Source: an uncultured Clostridia bacterium
GTDB lineage: Bacteria; Bacillota; Clostridia; TANB77; CAG-508
Assembly: GCA_944392545.1 (NCBI GenBank)
Contig: CALXWW010000012.1
Location: 1-40,217, forward strand
Reading direction: 5' to 3'
Length of the DNA stretch: 40,217 bases
This document shows positions 16,939 through 26,734 of this stretch, one piece after another (position 1 is the stretch's first letter; each line of letters starts with the position of its first letter). The position numbers were made by a program, and so were the translations under genes. The notes under the pieces are model-generated. The model had not been told where the DNA came from and searched no databases. It was given only the letters and a program-made list of their open reading frames with translations.

Positions 16939-17433
16939 ATGGCAAATATAGAAGAAAAAGTAGAAAATCTAATAAAGAAGAAAATAGAAGATTTAGGCTA
17001 TCAGCTATATGACGTACAATATGTAAAAGAAGGACAAAGCTATTTCTTACGTATTTTTATAGAAAAAGAAAATGGAAGTATTGACTTAAATGATTGTGAG
17101 AAAGTAAATGATGGCATAAATGATTTACTAGATAAGGTAGATTATATAAAAGAACAATATTTTTTAGAAGTATCTTCAACAGGTATTGAAAAGGTATTAA
17201 GAAAAGATAAACATTTAGAAGATAACATAGAAAATGAGGTACAAGTAAATTTATTTAAGCCAATGGAATTACTTGGAAAGAAAATAAAAGAAGTACAAGG
17301 TGTACTAAAATCTTTTAATAAAGATAAAATTATATTACAAACAGAAAATAAAGATACACTACAAGAGATATTAATTGAAAGAAGAAATATTTCGCAAATT
17401 AAAACAGTATTTAACTGGGATAATGTAGAATAA
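16939..17433 (+). CDS. rimP: Ribosome maturation factor RimP
   Basis: A 164-residue 30S assembly factor. The N-terminal alpha-beta domain shows GYQLYDVQYVKEGQSYFLRI and IDLNDCEKVNDGINDLLD. The junction LEVSSTGIEKVLRK matches the family's EVSSPGLxRPL, with T for P, and an SH3-like C-terminal domain follows. ATG 16939 follows AAAAGGAG; an upstream in-frame extension would cover the leader hairpin and is rejected. It is the first gene of the rimP-nusA-ylxR-ylxQ-infB-rbfA order. Confidence 0.92.
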   Translation: MANIEEKVENLIKKKIEDLGYQLYDVQYVKEGQSYFLRIFIEKENGSIDLNDCEKVNDGINDLLDKVDYIKEQYFLEVSSTGIEKVLRKDKHLEDNIENEVQVNLFKPMELLGKKIKEVQGVLKSFNKDKIILQTENKDTLQEILIERRNISQIKTVFNWDNVE

Positions 17434-17456
17434 TATATAAGGAGGAATTGGAAAAA

Positions 17457-18611
17457 ATGAAGAAAGTGTCTAAAACAAATAATCAATCAATAGATAGCAG
17501 TGAATTAATAATTGCAATGGATGAACTAGAAAAAGAAAAGGGAATAAAGAAAGAATATTTACTAGAAGCGATAGAAACAGCATTAGTTACGGCGTATAAA
17601 AGAAATTTCGATTCTGCAGAAAATGTAAAAGTAACAATGGATAAAGAAACAGGAGAAATTCATGTGTATGCAGAAAAAGATATTGTAGAAAGACCTGAAG
17701 ATGTTGAGAATAGTAAACTACAAATATGCTTGGATGAAGCTAAAAAAATAAATAAAAAGTTAGAGATTGGAGATAAAGCAGAAATTGAGCAAGTTCCAAA
17801 AAATTTCGGAAGAATTGCAGCACAAACCGCAAAACAAGTAATAGTACAAAAAATAAGAGAAGCTTCAAGAAACTTTTTATTTGATGAATTTAATGAAAGA
17901 AAGGGCGAAATTGTTTCTGGTATAGTTCAAAAGGCAGATGGAGGAATTGTTGTTTTAGATTTAGGAAAACTTGAGGGGGTTATGCCAGTAAAAGAGCAAA
18001 TACCAACAGAGAAGTATAAAGTAAATGATAAGATACGTGCATATATTTTAGATGTTGAAAGAGGTGTGAAAGGTTCACCACAGGTTATTGTATCAAGAGC
18101 CAATAATGATTTTGTAAGAAAATTATTTGAACTTGAAATACCAGAAATATATGAAGGATTAATTGAAATAAAAGGTGTATCAAGAGATCCAGGAAATAGA
18201 TGTAAGCTAGCTGTATATTCACAAAACGAAAATATAGATCCAGTTGGTTCATGTGTTGGGCAAAAAGGAATACGTATTCAAAATATAATTAATGAGTTAA
18301 ACGGAGAGAAGATAGATGTTATAGAATGGTCAGAAGACCCAGCCATATATATATCAGCAGCGTTACTTCCAGCAGAAGTTATGGCAGTCGATGTAAAGGC
18401 AGAAGAAAAGTTCGCACAAGTTATTGTAAGAGACGACCAATTATCACTAGCAATAGGAAAGTCAGGACAAAATGCTAGACTAGCGGCTAGACTTACAAAT
18501 TGGAAAATAGATATTAAAAGTGAATCTCAATTTAGAGAGATGCTTGCAAAACTAAATGGAGAACAAACAGAAGAAGTATCAGAAGAAACAGAAACTTCAG
18601 ATGAAGAATAA
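17457..18611 (+). CDS. nusA: Transcription termination/antitermination factor NusA
   Basis: A 384-residue NusA that binds RNA polymerase and nascent RNA in pausing and termination. In order: the N-terminal polymerase-binding domain (ELIIAMDELEKEKGIKKEYL), an S1 domain (GEIVSGIVQKADGGIVVLDL), then KH1 and KH2 (PVGSCVGQKGIRIQNIINEL and LAIGKSGQNARLAARL). The C-terminus is short and acidic, without the extra repeats of E. coli NusA, as usual in Firmicutes. I chose ATG 17457, ten bases after AAGGAGGAA, over TTG 17448, which abuts that site. Confidence 0.96.
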   Translation: MKKVSKTNNQSIDSSELIIAMDELEKEKGIKKEYLLEAIETALVTAYKRNFDSAENVKVTMDKETGEIHVYAEKDIVERPEDVENSKLQICLDEAKKINKKLEIGDKAEIEQVPKNFGRIAAQTAKQVIVQKIREASRNFLFDEFNERKGEIVSGIVQKADGGIVVLDLGKLEGVMPVKEQIPTEKYKVNDKIRAYILDVERGVKGSPQVIVSRANNDFVRKLFELEIPEIYEGLIEIKGVSRDPGNRCKLAVYSQNENIDPVGSCVGQKGIRIQNIINELNGEKIDVIEWSEDPAIYISAALLPAEVMAVDVKAEEKFAQVIVRDDQLSLAIGKSGQNARLAARLTNWKIDIKSESQFREMLAKLNGEQTEEVSEETETSDEE

Positions 18612-18649
18612 TATAGGTCAAGCTGAATAAAATAGAAAAGAGGGATTTT

Positions 18650-18910
18650 GTGAAAAATTTACCGCAAAGAACATGCATGGGCTGTAACTCTAAAAAAGAC
18701 AAAAAAGATTTAATACGAATAGTAAAAAACAAAGAGGGAGTTATTAGTATAGATAAGACAGGAAAAGCAAATGGCAGAGGTGCATATATTTGTAACGAGT
18801 TAGAATGCTTGGAAAAAGCAATAAAATCAAAAAGATTAGAAAAAGTATTTGAGACTAAAATATCAGAAGAAATCTATGAAAATTTAAGAGGTGTAATTGT
18901 TGATAAATAA
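18650..18910 (+). CDS. ylxR: YlxR/RnpM-family RNA-binding protein
   Basis: An 86-residue DUF448 protein. The family motif is clear in RTCMGCNSKKDKKDLIRIV and GRGAYICNELECLEKAI. Family members bind RNA; in Bacillus the protein was linked to RNase P and renamed RnpM. It begins with GTG after GAGGGA and overlaps ylxQ by 11 bases, so the two are probably translationally coupled. Its place between nusA and infB is invariant in Firmicutes. Confidence 0.9.
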   Translation: MKNLPQRTCMGCNSKKDKKDLIRIVKNKEGVISIDKTGKANGRGAYICNELECLEKAIKSKRLEKVFETKISEEIYENLRGVIVDK

Positions 18911-19220
18911 TAAAATATGTGGGTTATTAGGACTAGCAAGAAGGGCAGGAAGCTTGAGTTTTGGTACAGAAGCTTGCAAAAAAGAAATAGAAAATAACAA
19001 AGTAAAGATGATAATTATTGCAGCAGATGCAGCAGAAAGGACAAAGATGAATTTTAAGAATATTTGTAGTGAAAAAAAAATACCAATATTTGAAATCTTA
19101 AACATAGAAGAAATAAGTAAAGCTATAGGACAGTCAAACAAAGCTGTTATAGGCATAGAGGACATAAATTTTTCAAAAGAAATTGTAAAAATAATAAATG
19201 GGGGTGAAGCTATTGGGTAA
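18900..19220 (+). CDS. ylxQ: L7Ae-family ribosomal-associated protein YlxQ
   Basis: A 106-residue L7Ae/L30e/S12e/Gadd45-family protein that should bind kink-turn RNA. Seen: [35 protein letters not shown] and [16 protein letters not shown]. It starts at TTG 18900, six bases after AAGAGGTG, rather than the adjacent TTG 18897. It overlaps ylxR upstream and infB downstream. The precise RNA target is unknown. Confidence 0.87.
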   Translation: MINNKICGLLGLARRAGSLSFGTEACKKEIENNKVKMIIIAADAAERTKMNFKNICSEKKIPIFEILNIEEISKAIGQSNKAVIGIEDINFSKEIVKIINGGEAIG

Positions 19221-22146
19221 GAAAATACATGAAATAGCAAAAGAAGTAGGATTAACAAGCAAAGAAGTACTTAAAATAGCAAATGAATTAGGAATTGATG
19301 TAAAAAGTCATTTAAGTGCTGTTGATGAAAATGATGCAAAAAAAATAAGAGATAATATTACAGGAAAGCAGAATACAGAAAAAAAAGAAGCGGGTAATCA
19401 AAATGTAAAACAAGTTAAGAAAGATACTACTTCTTCAAATTCAAAGAAAAATGAAACTCCTGTTATTATTAGACGTGAGGTTATAATTTCAGAGGAAGAA
19501 GAGAAAAAAGCTCAAGATGAAGTTAAAACTCATGAACATAGCAAAAAAGATGTTGGATTTGTGGAAAGAAGAAATAAAAATGATTACAATATTGTATATA
19601 GAAACAAACAAACAAAACCACTTACTGTTAGTGAACTTTTTGGACTTAAACCAAAAGAAGAACCTAAAAAAGAAATTGTAGAAGAGAAAAAGGAAATTGT
19701 TAAAGAACAAAAAGAAGAGATACAAGAAGAAATAAAACCAGTAGAAAAAGAAAATGAAGAAATTAAAAAAGCTACTGTAGAACCTAAAAAAGAAGAAAAA
19801 GTTACACCTAGAGTTAAAGAAGAAAATTATCAAAATAAAAATAATAATAGATATAATAATGATAAAGGTAACAATAGAAATCAAAACTTTAGAAATAATA
19901 ATAACATGAGAAATGATAGAAATGGTAATTATAGAAATAATAACCAGAATAATGAAAGATTTAATAAAAATGGTCAAAATGGAAATAATAATTATAGAAA
20001 CAATCAAAATAACAGATTCGGAAACAATAATAGAAGACCATTAGATGAAAAAGGAATAGACAAAAATATTAAAAATATAATGTCTACAGAAATAGTAGAA
20101 AAAGAGAATCAAAGAGACTATAGCAGTAAAGTAATAGACAAACAGAAAGCAAGCCGTCAATATGATGATACAAAAACAAATAAAAAAGCAAATAAATCAA
20201 GAAGAAATAATCAATTTGAAGAATTTGATAGTGGTAAATTAAAAGGTCTAAAACAAGTAGATAGTTTATCAAATATGTTTACAGAACAAGATGGTGGTAT
20301 GCTTGAATACTATGACTTAACTACTGCAAGAGGAAAGAAAAATAAAAAGAAAATTCAAAAAGATGATGAGCAACGTAATAAACAAAAAATATTTGAACTT
20401 AAAGAAATTACTATTCCAGAAAGTGTAACAGTAAAAGATTTAGCCCAAGAGATGAAGAAAACCACAGCAGAAGTTATTAAAAAGTTATTTGCTTTGGGAA
20501 TAATGGCTACAATAAACAATACATTAGATTTTGATACAGCATTTTTAGTTGCTAGTGAATTTGGAATTACAGCAAACAAAAAAGAAGAAGTAAAAGAAGA
20601 GGATATTCTATTTGATGATACAGAAGACTCTCCAGATGAATTAGAGGAAAGACCTCCTGTTGTAGTTGTTATGGGACACGTTGATCATGGAAAGACTTCA
20701 TTACTTGATGCAATAAGAAGTACAAATGTAATAGAAGGAGAAGCAGGAGGAATTACACAACATATTGGTGCATATAAAGTAAATGTAAATGGTAGGGAAA
20801 TTACTTTCTTAGATACACCTGGACATGAGGCATTTACAAGCATGAGAGCAAGAGGTGCACAAATTACCGATATAGCAATACTTGTTGTTGCAGCAGATGA
20901 TGGAGTAATGCCACAAACAGTAGAAGCTATAAACCATGCAAAAGCGGCAGAAATACCAATTATAGTAGCAGTAAATAAAATAGATTTGCCAGGTGCAAAT
21001 GTAGAAAAAATAAAACAAGAATTAATGGAATATGAACTTGTACCAGAAGAATGGGGTGGAGATACAATATTTGTTCCAATATCTGCTAAAAAGCATATAA
21101 ATATAGAAAACTTACTTGAAATGGTACTATTAGTAGCAGATGTAAAAGAATTAAAAGTAAATCCTAAAAAGCAAGCAAAAGGTACAGTAATAGAAGCAAG
21201 ACTAGATAAAGCAAAAGGACCAATCGCATCAATACTTGTACAAAGAGGTACACTAGATGTTGGAGATACAATAGTTGTTGGAACTTCAATAGGTAGAATA
21301 AGAGCAATGAAAAACGATAAAGGGCAGAAAATCAAAAAAGCAGGACCTTCAACGCCAGTAGAGGTAATGGGACTTACAAATGTACCAGAAGCAGGAGATA
21401 TTTTCTATGAAGTAAAAGATGAGAAAATGGCTAAACACTTAATTGAAAGAAGAAAACGCCAAGAAAGGGAAAAAGCAATAGCAGAACAAAGCAAAGTAAC
21501 ATTAAGCAATCTGTTTGAAAAAATGGAAAGTGAAAACTTAAAAGAACTTGGAATAATAGTAAAAGCAGACGTACAAGGAACAGCACAAGCATTAAAACAA
21601 TCACTTGAAAAATTATCAAATGAGGAAGTAAGAGTAAGAGTAATACACTCTGCAGTTGGTGCAGTTTCAGAATCAGACGTACAACTTGCAAAAGCAGCTA
21701 AATCAATAATAATAGCGTTTAATGTAAGACCAAGTTTAGCAGCAAAGGATTTAGCGGAAAAAGATGGAGTAGAAATAAAACAATATTCAGTAATATACAA
21801 TGCAATAGAAGACGTAGAAGCTGCAATGAAAGGAATGCTTGCACCAGTATATGAAGAAAAAGTAATAGGAAATGTAGAAGTAAGACAAACATTTAAAGTT
21901 TCAAATGTAGGAACTATAGCAGGTGCATATGTATTAGACGGAAGAGTAGAAAGAAATGCCGGAGTAAGAGTAATACGTGAGAATGTAGTAATACATGATG
22001 GCAAACTTGCGTCATTAAAACGTTTCAAAGATGACGTAAAAGAAGTTACAAAAGGATTTGAGTGTGGTATTCAAATAGAAAAATATAATGACATAAAAGA
22101 AGGCGACATTATAGAAGTATACATTCTGGAAGAGGTAAAAAGATAA
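19213..22146 (+). CDS. infB: Translation initiation factor IF-2
   Basis: A 977-residue IF-2, the GTPase that brings fMet-tRNA to the 30S subunit. The short N-terminal IF2N module ([20 protein letters not shown]) is followed by a long charged region and an Asn/Arg-rich low-complexity stretch (nucleotides about 19834-20040). A second IF2N module ([20 protein letters not shown]) and the G domain follow, with [23 protein letters not shown] and SAKK. Domains II to IV end at [15 protein letters not shown] chose TTG 19213, five bases after GGGGGTGA, because ATG 19198 precedes that site. The gene overlaps ylxQ by eight bases. Confidence 0.96.
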   Translation: MGKKIHEIAKEVGLTSKEVLKIANELGIDVKSHLSAVDENDAKKIRDNITGKQNTEKKEAGNQNVKQVKKDTTSSNSKKNETPVIIRREVIISEEEEKKAQDEVKTHEHSKKDVGFVERRNKNDYNIVYRNKQTKPLTVSELFGLKPKEEPKKEIVEEKKEIVKEQKEEIQEEIKPVEKENEEIKKATVEPKKEEKVTPRVKEENYQNKNNNRYNNDKGNNRNQNFRNNNNMRNDRNGNYRNNNQNNERFNKNGQNGNNNYRNNQNNRFGNNNRRPLDEKGIDKNIKNIMSTEIVEKENQRDYSSKVIDKQKASRQYDDTKTNKKANKSRRNNQFEEFDSGKLKGLKQVDSLSNMFTEQDGGMLEYYDLTTARGKKNKKKIQKDDEQRNKQKIFELKEITIPESVTVKDLAQEMKKTTAEVIKKLFALGIMATINNTLDFDTAFLVASEFGITANKKEEVKEEDILFDDTEDSPDELEERPPVVVVMGHVDHGKTSLLDAIRSTNVIEGEAGGITQHIGAYKVNVNGREITFLDTPGHEAFTSMRARGAQITDIAILVVAADDGVMPQTVEAINHAKAAEIPIIVAVNKIDLPGANVEKIKQELMEYELVPEEWGGDTIFVPISAKKHINIENLLEMVLLVADVKELKVNPKKQAKGTVIEARLDKAKGPIASILVQRGTLDVGDTIVVGTSIGRIRAMKNDKGQKIKKAGPSTPVEVMGLTNVPEAGDIFYEVKDEKMAKHLIERRKRQEREKAIAEQSKVTLSNLFEKMESENLKELGIIVKADVQGTAQALKQSLEKLSNEEVRVRVIHSAVGAVSESDVQLAKAAKSIIIAFNVRPSLAAKDLAEKDGVEIKQYSVIYNAIEDVEAAMKGMLAPVYEEKVIGNVEVRQTFKVSNVGTIAGAYVLDGRVERNAGVRVIRENVVIHDGKLASLKRFKDDVKEVTKGFECGIQIEKYNDIKEGDIIEVYILEEVKR

Positions 22147-22147
22147 T

Positions 22148-22186
22148 AAATTTGAACTTTAAGGATATTCTTTAAAGTTCAAATTT
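22148..22186 (+). promoter_or_regulatory. Hairpin between infB and rbfA
   Basis: A perfect 14-bp inverted repeat (AAATTTGAACTTTA with TAAAGTTCAAATTT) around 11 bases lies two bases after the infB stop region. The following TTTCT is a poor U-tract, so partial termination or mRNA processing is more likely than full termination. Confidence 0.6.
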
Positions 22187-22208
22187 CTAAAAGAGGAGGA
22201 AAACAAAA

Positions 22209-22574
22209 GTGCCTAAGAATGAAGCAAGACTAAATAGAATAAATGAGGAGTTAAAAAAAGAATTAAGTCAAGTACTTAATTATGAATTAAAAAATCCAAA
22301 TGTTACAGGCATGCTTAGTGTAACAAAGGTAAAAATAACTCCGGATTTTAAATATGCTAAAGTATATGTAAGTATATTAAATTCTAAGAATATAAGCAAA
22401 ACGATGGAGGGCTTAAAAGAATCAGCAGGATTTATAAGATCAAGACTTGCAAAAACAATAAATTTAAGAATTACTCCAGAGTTGATTTTTGAAATAGATG
22501 ATTCTTTAGAATATGGTGCTAGAATAGATTCAATATTAAAAGACTTAAATCTTAATAAAGAGGAAAATGAGTAA
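22209..22574 (+). CDS. rbfA: 30S ribosome-binding factor RbfA
   Basis: A 121-residue KH-like cold-shock factor for 16S 5'-end maturation. Typical sequence: RINEELKKELSQVLNYELK, SVTKVKITPDFKYAKVYVSI and FIRSRLAKTINLRITPELIF. The start is GTG, preceded by AGAGGAGGAAA. It lies in the usual place after infB and 19 bases before nrnA. Confidence 0.95.
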   Translation: MPKNEARLNRINEELKKELSQVLNYELKNPNVTGMLSVTKVKITPDFKYAKVYVSILNSKNISKTMEGLKESAGFIRSRLAKTINLRITPELIFEIDDSLEYGARIDSILKDLNLNKEENE

Positions 22575-22593
22575 AAGAGAAAGAGGAATGTAA

Positions 22594-23544
22594 ATGAGTA
22601 CATTAGATAATATTTTAGAAGAAATTAATAAAGCTGAGACAATAGTAATATTGACACATGAAAATCCAGATGGAGATGCCATTGGGTCAGCTTTAGCACT
22701 ATATAATTCATTAAAGCAAATGGGGAAAAACACTGACGTAATAATACCCGAATATCCACGTACATTTGAATTCTTGCCTGGTAGCGATGAAATAAAAAAA
22801 GAGTCAAATGTGGAAAAATATGATTTAGCAATTTCAGTTGACTGTGCCACTGTAAAAATGTTAAATGGATTTGTTAAATATTTTGAAGATGCTAAGTCAA
22901 GAATATCTATAGACCATCATAGTACAAATACTATGTTTGGAGATTTAAATTATGTAAGTCCTGATGCACCAGCATGTGCACAAATACTTTTGGTAGTATT
23001 AGAATACTTTAAAGTAGATATTACAAAAGAAATTGGTACATGTATACTAGCAGGAATAATAACAGACACAGGTGGTTTTAAATATTCGGGTGTAACTGCA
23101 GAAACATTTGAATTTGTAGCATGGCTTTCAAATAAAGGAATCAATGTTTCTAAAATATATAGAAAAGTATTACAAATAAAAACAAGAGCTAATTTTGAAT
23201 TAAATAGAATAGCTTCAAATAGACTAGAATTTTATGAAAATGGTAAAGTAGCATTTACATACATAACTAAAGAAGATGAGGAAAAAGTAAAATCTGAGAG
23301 TGGAGACCATGAAGGAATAGTAGAAACGGGTAGAGATATTGAGGGAGTAGAGGTATCTATTTTCTTACGTGAGACAGATAAAGGTTGCAAAGTTTCTATG
23401 AGATCAAATGAATATGTAAATGTATCTGATGTATGCTTATTACTTGGAGGTGGCGGACATATACGTGCAGCAGGTGCTACAATGCAATGCACAATAGAAC
23501 AAGCAAAGGAAAAGATATTAAGGCAAATTAAATCTTTTATATAA
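22594..23544 (+). CDS. nrnA: DHH-family bifunctional oligoribonuclease/pAp phosphatase
   Basis: A 316-residue NrnA-like phosphoesterase that degrades nanoRNA and 3'-phosphoadenosine 5'-phosphate. Metal-binding motifs are present: THENPDGDAIGSALAL, SVDCA, the DHH motif in SIDHHSTN, and ILAGIITDTGGFKYS. The DHHA1 domain ends with GGGGHIRAAGATMQC. The start follows AGAGGAATG. It sits between rbfA and truB as in other Firmicutes. Confidence 0.92.
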   Translation: MSTLDNILEEINKAETIVILTHENPDGDAIGSALALYNSLKQMGKNTDVIIPEYPRTFEFLPGSDEIKKESNVEKYDLAISVDCATVKMLNGFVKYFEDAKSRISIDHHSTNTMFGDLNYVSPDAPACAQILLVVLEYFKVDITKEIGTCILAGIITDTGGFKYSGVTAETFEFVAWLSNKGINVSKIYRKVLQIKTRANFELNRIASNRLEFYENGKVAFTYITKEDEEKVKSESGDHEGIVETGRDIEGVEVSIFLRETDKGCKVSMRSNEYVNVSDVCLLLGGGGHIRAAGATMQCTIEQAKEKILRQIKSFI

Positions 23545-23556
23545 ATCTTAAAAAAA

Positions 23557-23593
23557 TTGGACAAAAGGTTTTAATGCTTTTGTCCAAGTTTTT
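23557..23593 (+). terminator. Intra-operon terminator between nrnA and truB
   Basis: TTGGACAAAAG (23557-23567) and CTTTTGTCCAA (23577-23587) form an 11-bp stem followed by GTTTTT. It stands 20 bases before the truB start and could limit read-through or act as an attenuator. Confidence 0.75.
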
Positions 23594-23613
23594 ATGAAAG
23601 GAATTTGTACAAA

Positions 23614-24501
23614 ATGGATGGAATTATATTAATAAATAAAGCCAAAGGATATACTTCACATGATGCTGTTAATAAAGTTAAATATATTTTAAATGAGAAG
23701 GTGGGGCATATAGGAACATTGGATCCAAATGCAACAGGACTTTTGCCAATCCTTGTAGGTAAAGGAACTAAACTTTCACAATATTTAATTAATCATGATA
23801 AAGAATATGAAGTAGAATTAAAGCTAGGCATAAAAACAGATACAGCTGACGAAGAAGGTAATGTTGTAGAAGAAAAAGAAGTGGGAAGCAATGTATTGGA
23901 AAAGGAAAGAGTACAAACTGTATTAAATGGATTCATTGGAAAGCAAAAACAAATTCCACCAATGTACTCTGCAATAAAAGTAAAAGGTAAAAAGTTATAT
24001 GAATATGCAAGAAAGAATATCAAAGTAACTGTAGAACCCAGAAATATAGAAATATATGAAATTGTGCTATTAGATATTGATACAACAGAAAAGGTAATTA
24101 AATTTAGTGTAAAATGTTCAAAAGGAACATATATAAGAAGTTTATGCGAAGATATAGCAAAAGCATTAGGAACTATAGGTTACATGAAAGAATTAAATAG
24201 AACAAAAGTAGGGATATTTAATATAGCAAATAGTATTAGCATAGACGAACTAGAAAAAAATAAAGAGAAGAAAGAAATATTAGCTAGATATGTTATTCCT
24301 ATAGAGAGAGCTTTTATACAGATATATGGTAATAATAATTATATAATATTAGATAATAAAAAATTAGAACTTTTATACAATGGAGTAAAATTAAAAAGTA
24401 ATATAGTAGACGATTTATATAGAATATATGATGAAGAAAACAAGTTTATTGGAATTGCCAGTGTACAAGATGGATACTTAAAAAGAGAAATATATATCTA
24501 A
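23614..24501 (+). CDS. truB: tRNA pseudouridine-55 synthase
   Basis: A 295-residue TruB that makes pseudouridine 55 in the T-loop of tRNAs. Catalytic motif: HIGTLDPNATGLLPILVGKGTK, in which D is the nucleophile; also MYSAIKVKGKKLYEYAR and CSKGTYIRSLCEDIAKALG. The C-terminal segment has a PUA-like tail. ATG 23614 is preceded by GAAAGGA at 11 bases; the in-frame TTG 23605 is too close to that site. It closes the rimP-led operon in this window. Confidence 0.95.
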   Translation: MDGIILINKAKGYTSHDAVNKVKYILNEKVGHIGTLDPNATGLLPILVGKGTKLSQYLINHDKEYEVELKLGIKTDTADEEGNVVEEKEVGSNVLEKERVQTVLNGFIGKQKQIPPMYSAIKVKGKKLYEYARKNIKVTVEPRNIEIYEIVLLDIDTTEKVIKFSVKCSKGTYIRSLCEDIAKALGTIGYMKELNRTKVGIFNIANSISIDELEKNKEKKEILARYVIPIERAFIQIYGNNNYIILDNKKLELLYNGVKLKSNIVDDLYRIYDEENKFIGIASVQDGYLKREIYI

Positions 24502-24520
24502 AATTTTATATAATTTAAAT

Positions 24521-24568
24521 GTGAACATTGTGTAAAAAAACAACATGAACATTGTGTAAAAAAACAAC
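24521..24568 (+). repeat. 24-bp tandem direct repeat upstream of the 6S RNA
   Basis: Two adjacent 24-bp copies (24521-24544 and 24545-24568) share GAACATTGTGTAAAAAAACA and differ only at the first base (G versus A). It lies just after truB and directly before the putative 6S promoter. Confidence 0.85.
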
Positions 24569-24575
24569 AATATAC

Positions 24576-24604
24576 TTGAAAAAAAGAAAATGTTGTGATA
24601 ATAT
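24576..24604 (+). promoter_or_regulatory. Possible promoter of the 6S RNA gene
   Basis: TTGAAA (24576-24581) is followed by TAATAT (24599-24604) at 17 bases, or GATAAT (24597-24602) at 15. A start near 24611 would leave about 30 bases before the conserved 6S stem. Confidence 0.45.
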
Positions 24605-24641
24605 ATAAATACATTAAAAGTAAATATAAAATTAACCAATT

Positions 24642-24822
24642 CCCTGCGTAGTGCGTGTAGACTGGAATTTTAGAACCAACAATAGATTAAAGGGGGTCCG
24701 CCTTTGAATGTGGCGTGTAGGCTTACATTTTACTAGTAAGAAACCCAGAAGCATTCAACAAGACACCCACCTGTGAAAACAGGCTCTTAAAATTTCATTC
24801 ATCTTACGGCTAATGTGGGGTT
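24642..24822 (+). ncRNA. ssrS: 6S RNA
   Basis: The 385-base gap between truB and prmC holds a structured RNA that looks like 6S RNA, the RNA that mimics an open promoter and sequesters sigma-A RNA polymerase. The 5' end CCCTGCGTAG pairs with the 3' end CTAATGTGGGG to close the molecule. The body contains GAACCAACAATA, AAACCCAGAAGC and the motif ACACCCACCTG, followed by a GAAA loop and CAGG, which I recall from clostridial 6S RNAs. About 180 bases is the expected length. A T-run follows directly. The assignment is from motif memory and fold; a covariance-model search was not possible. Confidence 0.75.
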
Positions 24823-24886
24823 TTTGTATATGCATATGGAATATAAGTAAGAGATTATTTTAATAGAAATAAGGAGAGTTATTTTT

Positions 24887-25750
24887 TTGAATATACAAGA
24901 ATTAAGAAAACAAGGAAGAGATAAATTAATAAATGCAAATATATGTGAAGCACCTATTAAGGCGGATATTTTATTACAATATGTATTAAATATTACTAAA
25001 ACAGATTTAATATTAAATTCTAATAAAGAAGTAACAAACGAAGAAGAACAAGTATATATAGAATACATAGAGAAAATTATTTCGGGCAAACCAATACAAT
25101 ATATAACTAATGCTCAAGAATTCATGAAACTAAAATTTTATGTAGATGAAAACGTTTTAATTCCACAGCCTGATACTGAAGTATTGGTAGAAGAAACAAT
25201 AAAAAGAATAAATGAATATGCTAGAGAGAGAGTTGAAATATTAGATTTATGTACTGGAAGTGGTGCTGTAGCAATATCATTAGAACATTATCTGAAAGAT
25301 AGGTTTGAACTAGAAATATTTGCTTCTGATGTATCCAAAGAAGCAATAGAAGTAGCAAATAAAAATGAATTAGAAATAGAAAAGTATAATAATATACAAT
25401 TTATATTATCGAATATGTTTGAAAACATAAAGACAAAAAAATTTGATATTATTGTATCAAATCCACCATATATAGAGAGAAATGTGATACCTACATTATC
25501 AATTGAGGTGCAAAATGAGCCCGATATAGCATTAGATGGTGGAATAGATGGGTTAGATTACTATAGAATAATAGCAAAAGAAGGATATAAATATGTAAAA
25601 TCAAATGGATATATATTAGTAGAAATAGGATATAATCAAGCAGAGAGTGTAACAAACATTTTTAAAAATCATGAAGACAAATATACAAATATAAAATGTA
25701 TAAAAGACTTAAGTGGAAAAGATAGAGTAATAGAGATAAAAGTGAAATAA
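24887..25750 (+). CDS. prmC: Peptide chain release factor N5-glutamine methyltransferase
   Basis: A 287-residue SAM-dependent methyltransferase that modifies the GGQ glutamine of RF1/RF2. The N-terminal helical substrate domain is followed by the SAM motif ILDLCTGSGAVAISLE and the catalytic NPPY in IIVSNPPYIERNVIP. The start is TTG 24887, eight bases after AAGGAGAG; no closer ATG fits. In most Firmicutes prmC follows prfA, but here it follows the 6S RNA and precedes whiA. Confidence 0.94.
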   Translation: MNIQELRKQGRDKLINANICEAPIKADILLQYVLNITKTDLILNSNKEVTNEEEQVYIEYIEKIISGKPIQYITNAQEFMKLKFYVDENVLIPQPDTEVLVEETIKRINEYARERVEILDLCTGSGAVAISLEHYLKDRFELEIFASDVSKEAIEVANKNELEIEKYNNIQFILSNMFENIKTKKFDIIVSNPPYIERNVIPTLSIEVQNEPDIALDGGIDGLDYYRIIAKEGYKYVKSNGYILVEIGYNQAESVTNIFKNHEDKYTNIKCIKDLSGKDRVIEIKVK

Positions 25751-25777
25751 TAATAAAGTAGAAAGGGGAACAAATAA

Positions 25778-26638
25778 ATGTCATTTTCTACCCAAGTAAA
25801 GGAAGAATTGAGTAAATTATCTAATTTGGCAAATAAAGCTTTAGTAAAAGCAGAAATGTATGGATATTTAAGCACTAATAATGTGTCAAGAGAAAAGCAT
25901 TGTATAAAGTTCTCAACAGAAAATGAGTATAATATAAATAGATTTGGTAAATTACTAAACAACTTAAGTATATTAAAATACGATATTAATATTGTAGGAA
26001 AAAAATTTAATATAAATATTCAAAAAGAGCAATGTGACATTTTAGAAGAATTATTTAGAGAATATAAAATAGAAGAAAGAGAAAATGAACAAAAAGCTTT
26101 TATAAGAGGAATATTTTTAGGAGGAGGAACTATAAATAATCCTAAAAATAAATACCATATAGAAATTTCAGTAAAAGATGAAGGCATAGCAGAGTTATCT
26201 ATTAATATCTTAAATAAATACAATATTAATTTTAAAATATTAAATAAAGCAAATGTGGATAAATGGATAATATATTCAAAAGATGGAGAAGAAATATCTA
26301 AATTTTTAGCATTTATAGAGGCAAGTGCAGCTGTTATTAAATTTGAAGAAATAAGAGTATATAGAGATATGAGAAATAACATTAATAGGATAGTAAACTG
26401 TGAGACAGCAAATTTGTCTAAAACTGTGGGGGCAGCAGTAAAGCAAATAGAAGCTATTAATAAACTAAAAGAAGAAGGAAAATTTAATAAATTACCTGAT
26501 AATTTAAAAGAAATAGCGGAAATAAGAATAAATAATCCTGAAGCATCTCTAACAGAACTAGGGAAAATGTTAAAAATACCAATAGGAAAATCTGGAGTAA
26601 ACTATAGGTTACAGATGATAATAAAAATGTCGCTTTAA
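25778..26638 (+). CDS. whiA: WhiA-family DNA-binding regulator
   Basis: A 286-residue WhiA protein: a degenerate LAGLIDADG homing-endonuclease-like N-terminal domain (SFSTQVKEELSKL, AFIRGIFLGGGTINNPKNKY) fused to a C-terminal helix-turn-helix domain (LPDNLKEIAEIRINNPEASL, TELGKMLKIPIGKSGVNYRL). Family members influence sporulation in Streptomyces and division or chromosome segregation in Bacillus. The ATG is preceded by AAAGGGGA. The usual yvcJ-yvcK partners are not adjacent here. Confidence 0.95.
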   Translation: MSFSTQVKEELSKLSNLANKALVKAEMYGYLSTNNVSREKHCIKFSTENEYNINRFGKLLNNLSILKYDINIVGKKFNINIQKEQCDILEELFREYKIEERENEQKAFIRGIFLGGGTINNPKNKYHIEISVKDEGIAELSINILNKYNINFKILNKANVDKWIIYSKDGEEISKFLAFIEASAAVIKFEEIRVYRDMRNNINRIVNCETANLSKTVGAAVKQIEAINKLKEEGKFNKLPDNLKEIAEIRINNPEASLTELGKMLKIPIGKSGVNYRLQMIIKMSL

Positions 26639-26734
26639 GTACATTAGAACAGAAGCGGTATTTATGTAATTTTATTTTAAAAATTATAAATAAATGAGCA
26701 TAAATAAAAATTGATAAATATAGGTGAAAATAAA

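Noticed and set aside
19489..20007. 172-residue minus-strand frame within infB
   Set aside because: It is a shadow of the repetitive AAT/GAA-rich infB linker; its Ile/Phe-rich sequence is an artefact of composition.
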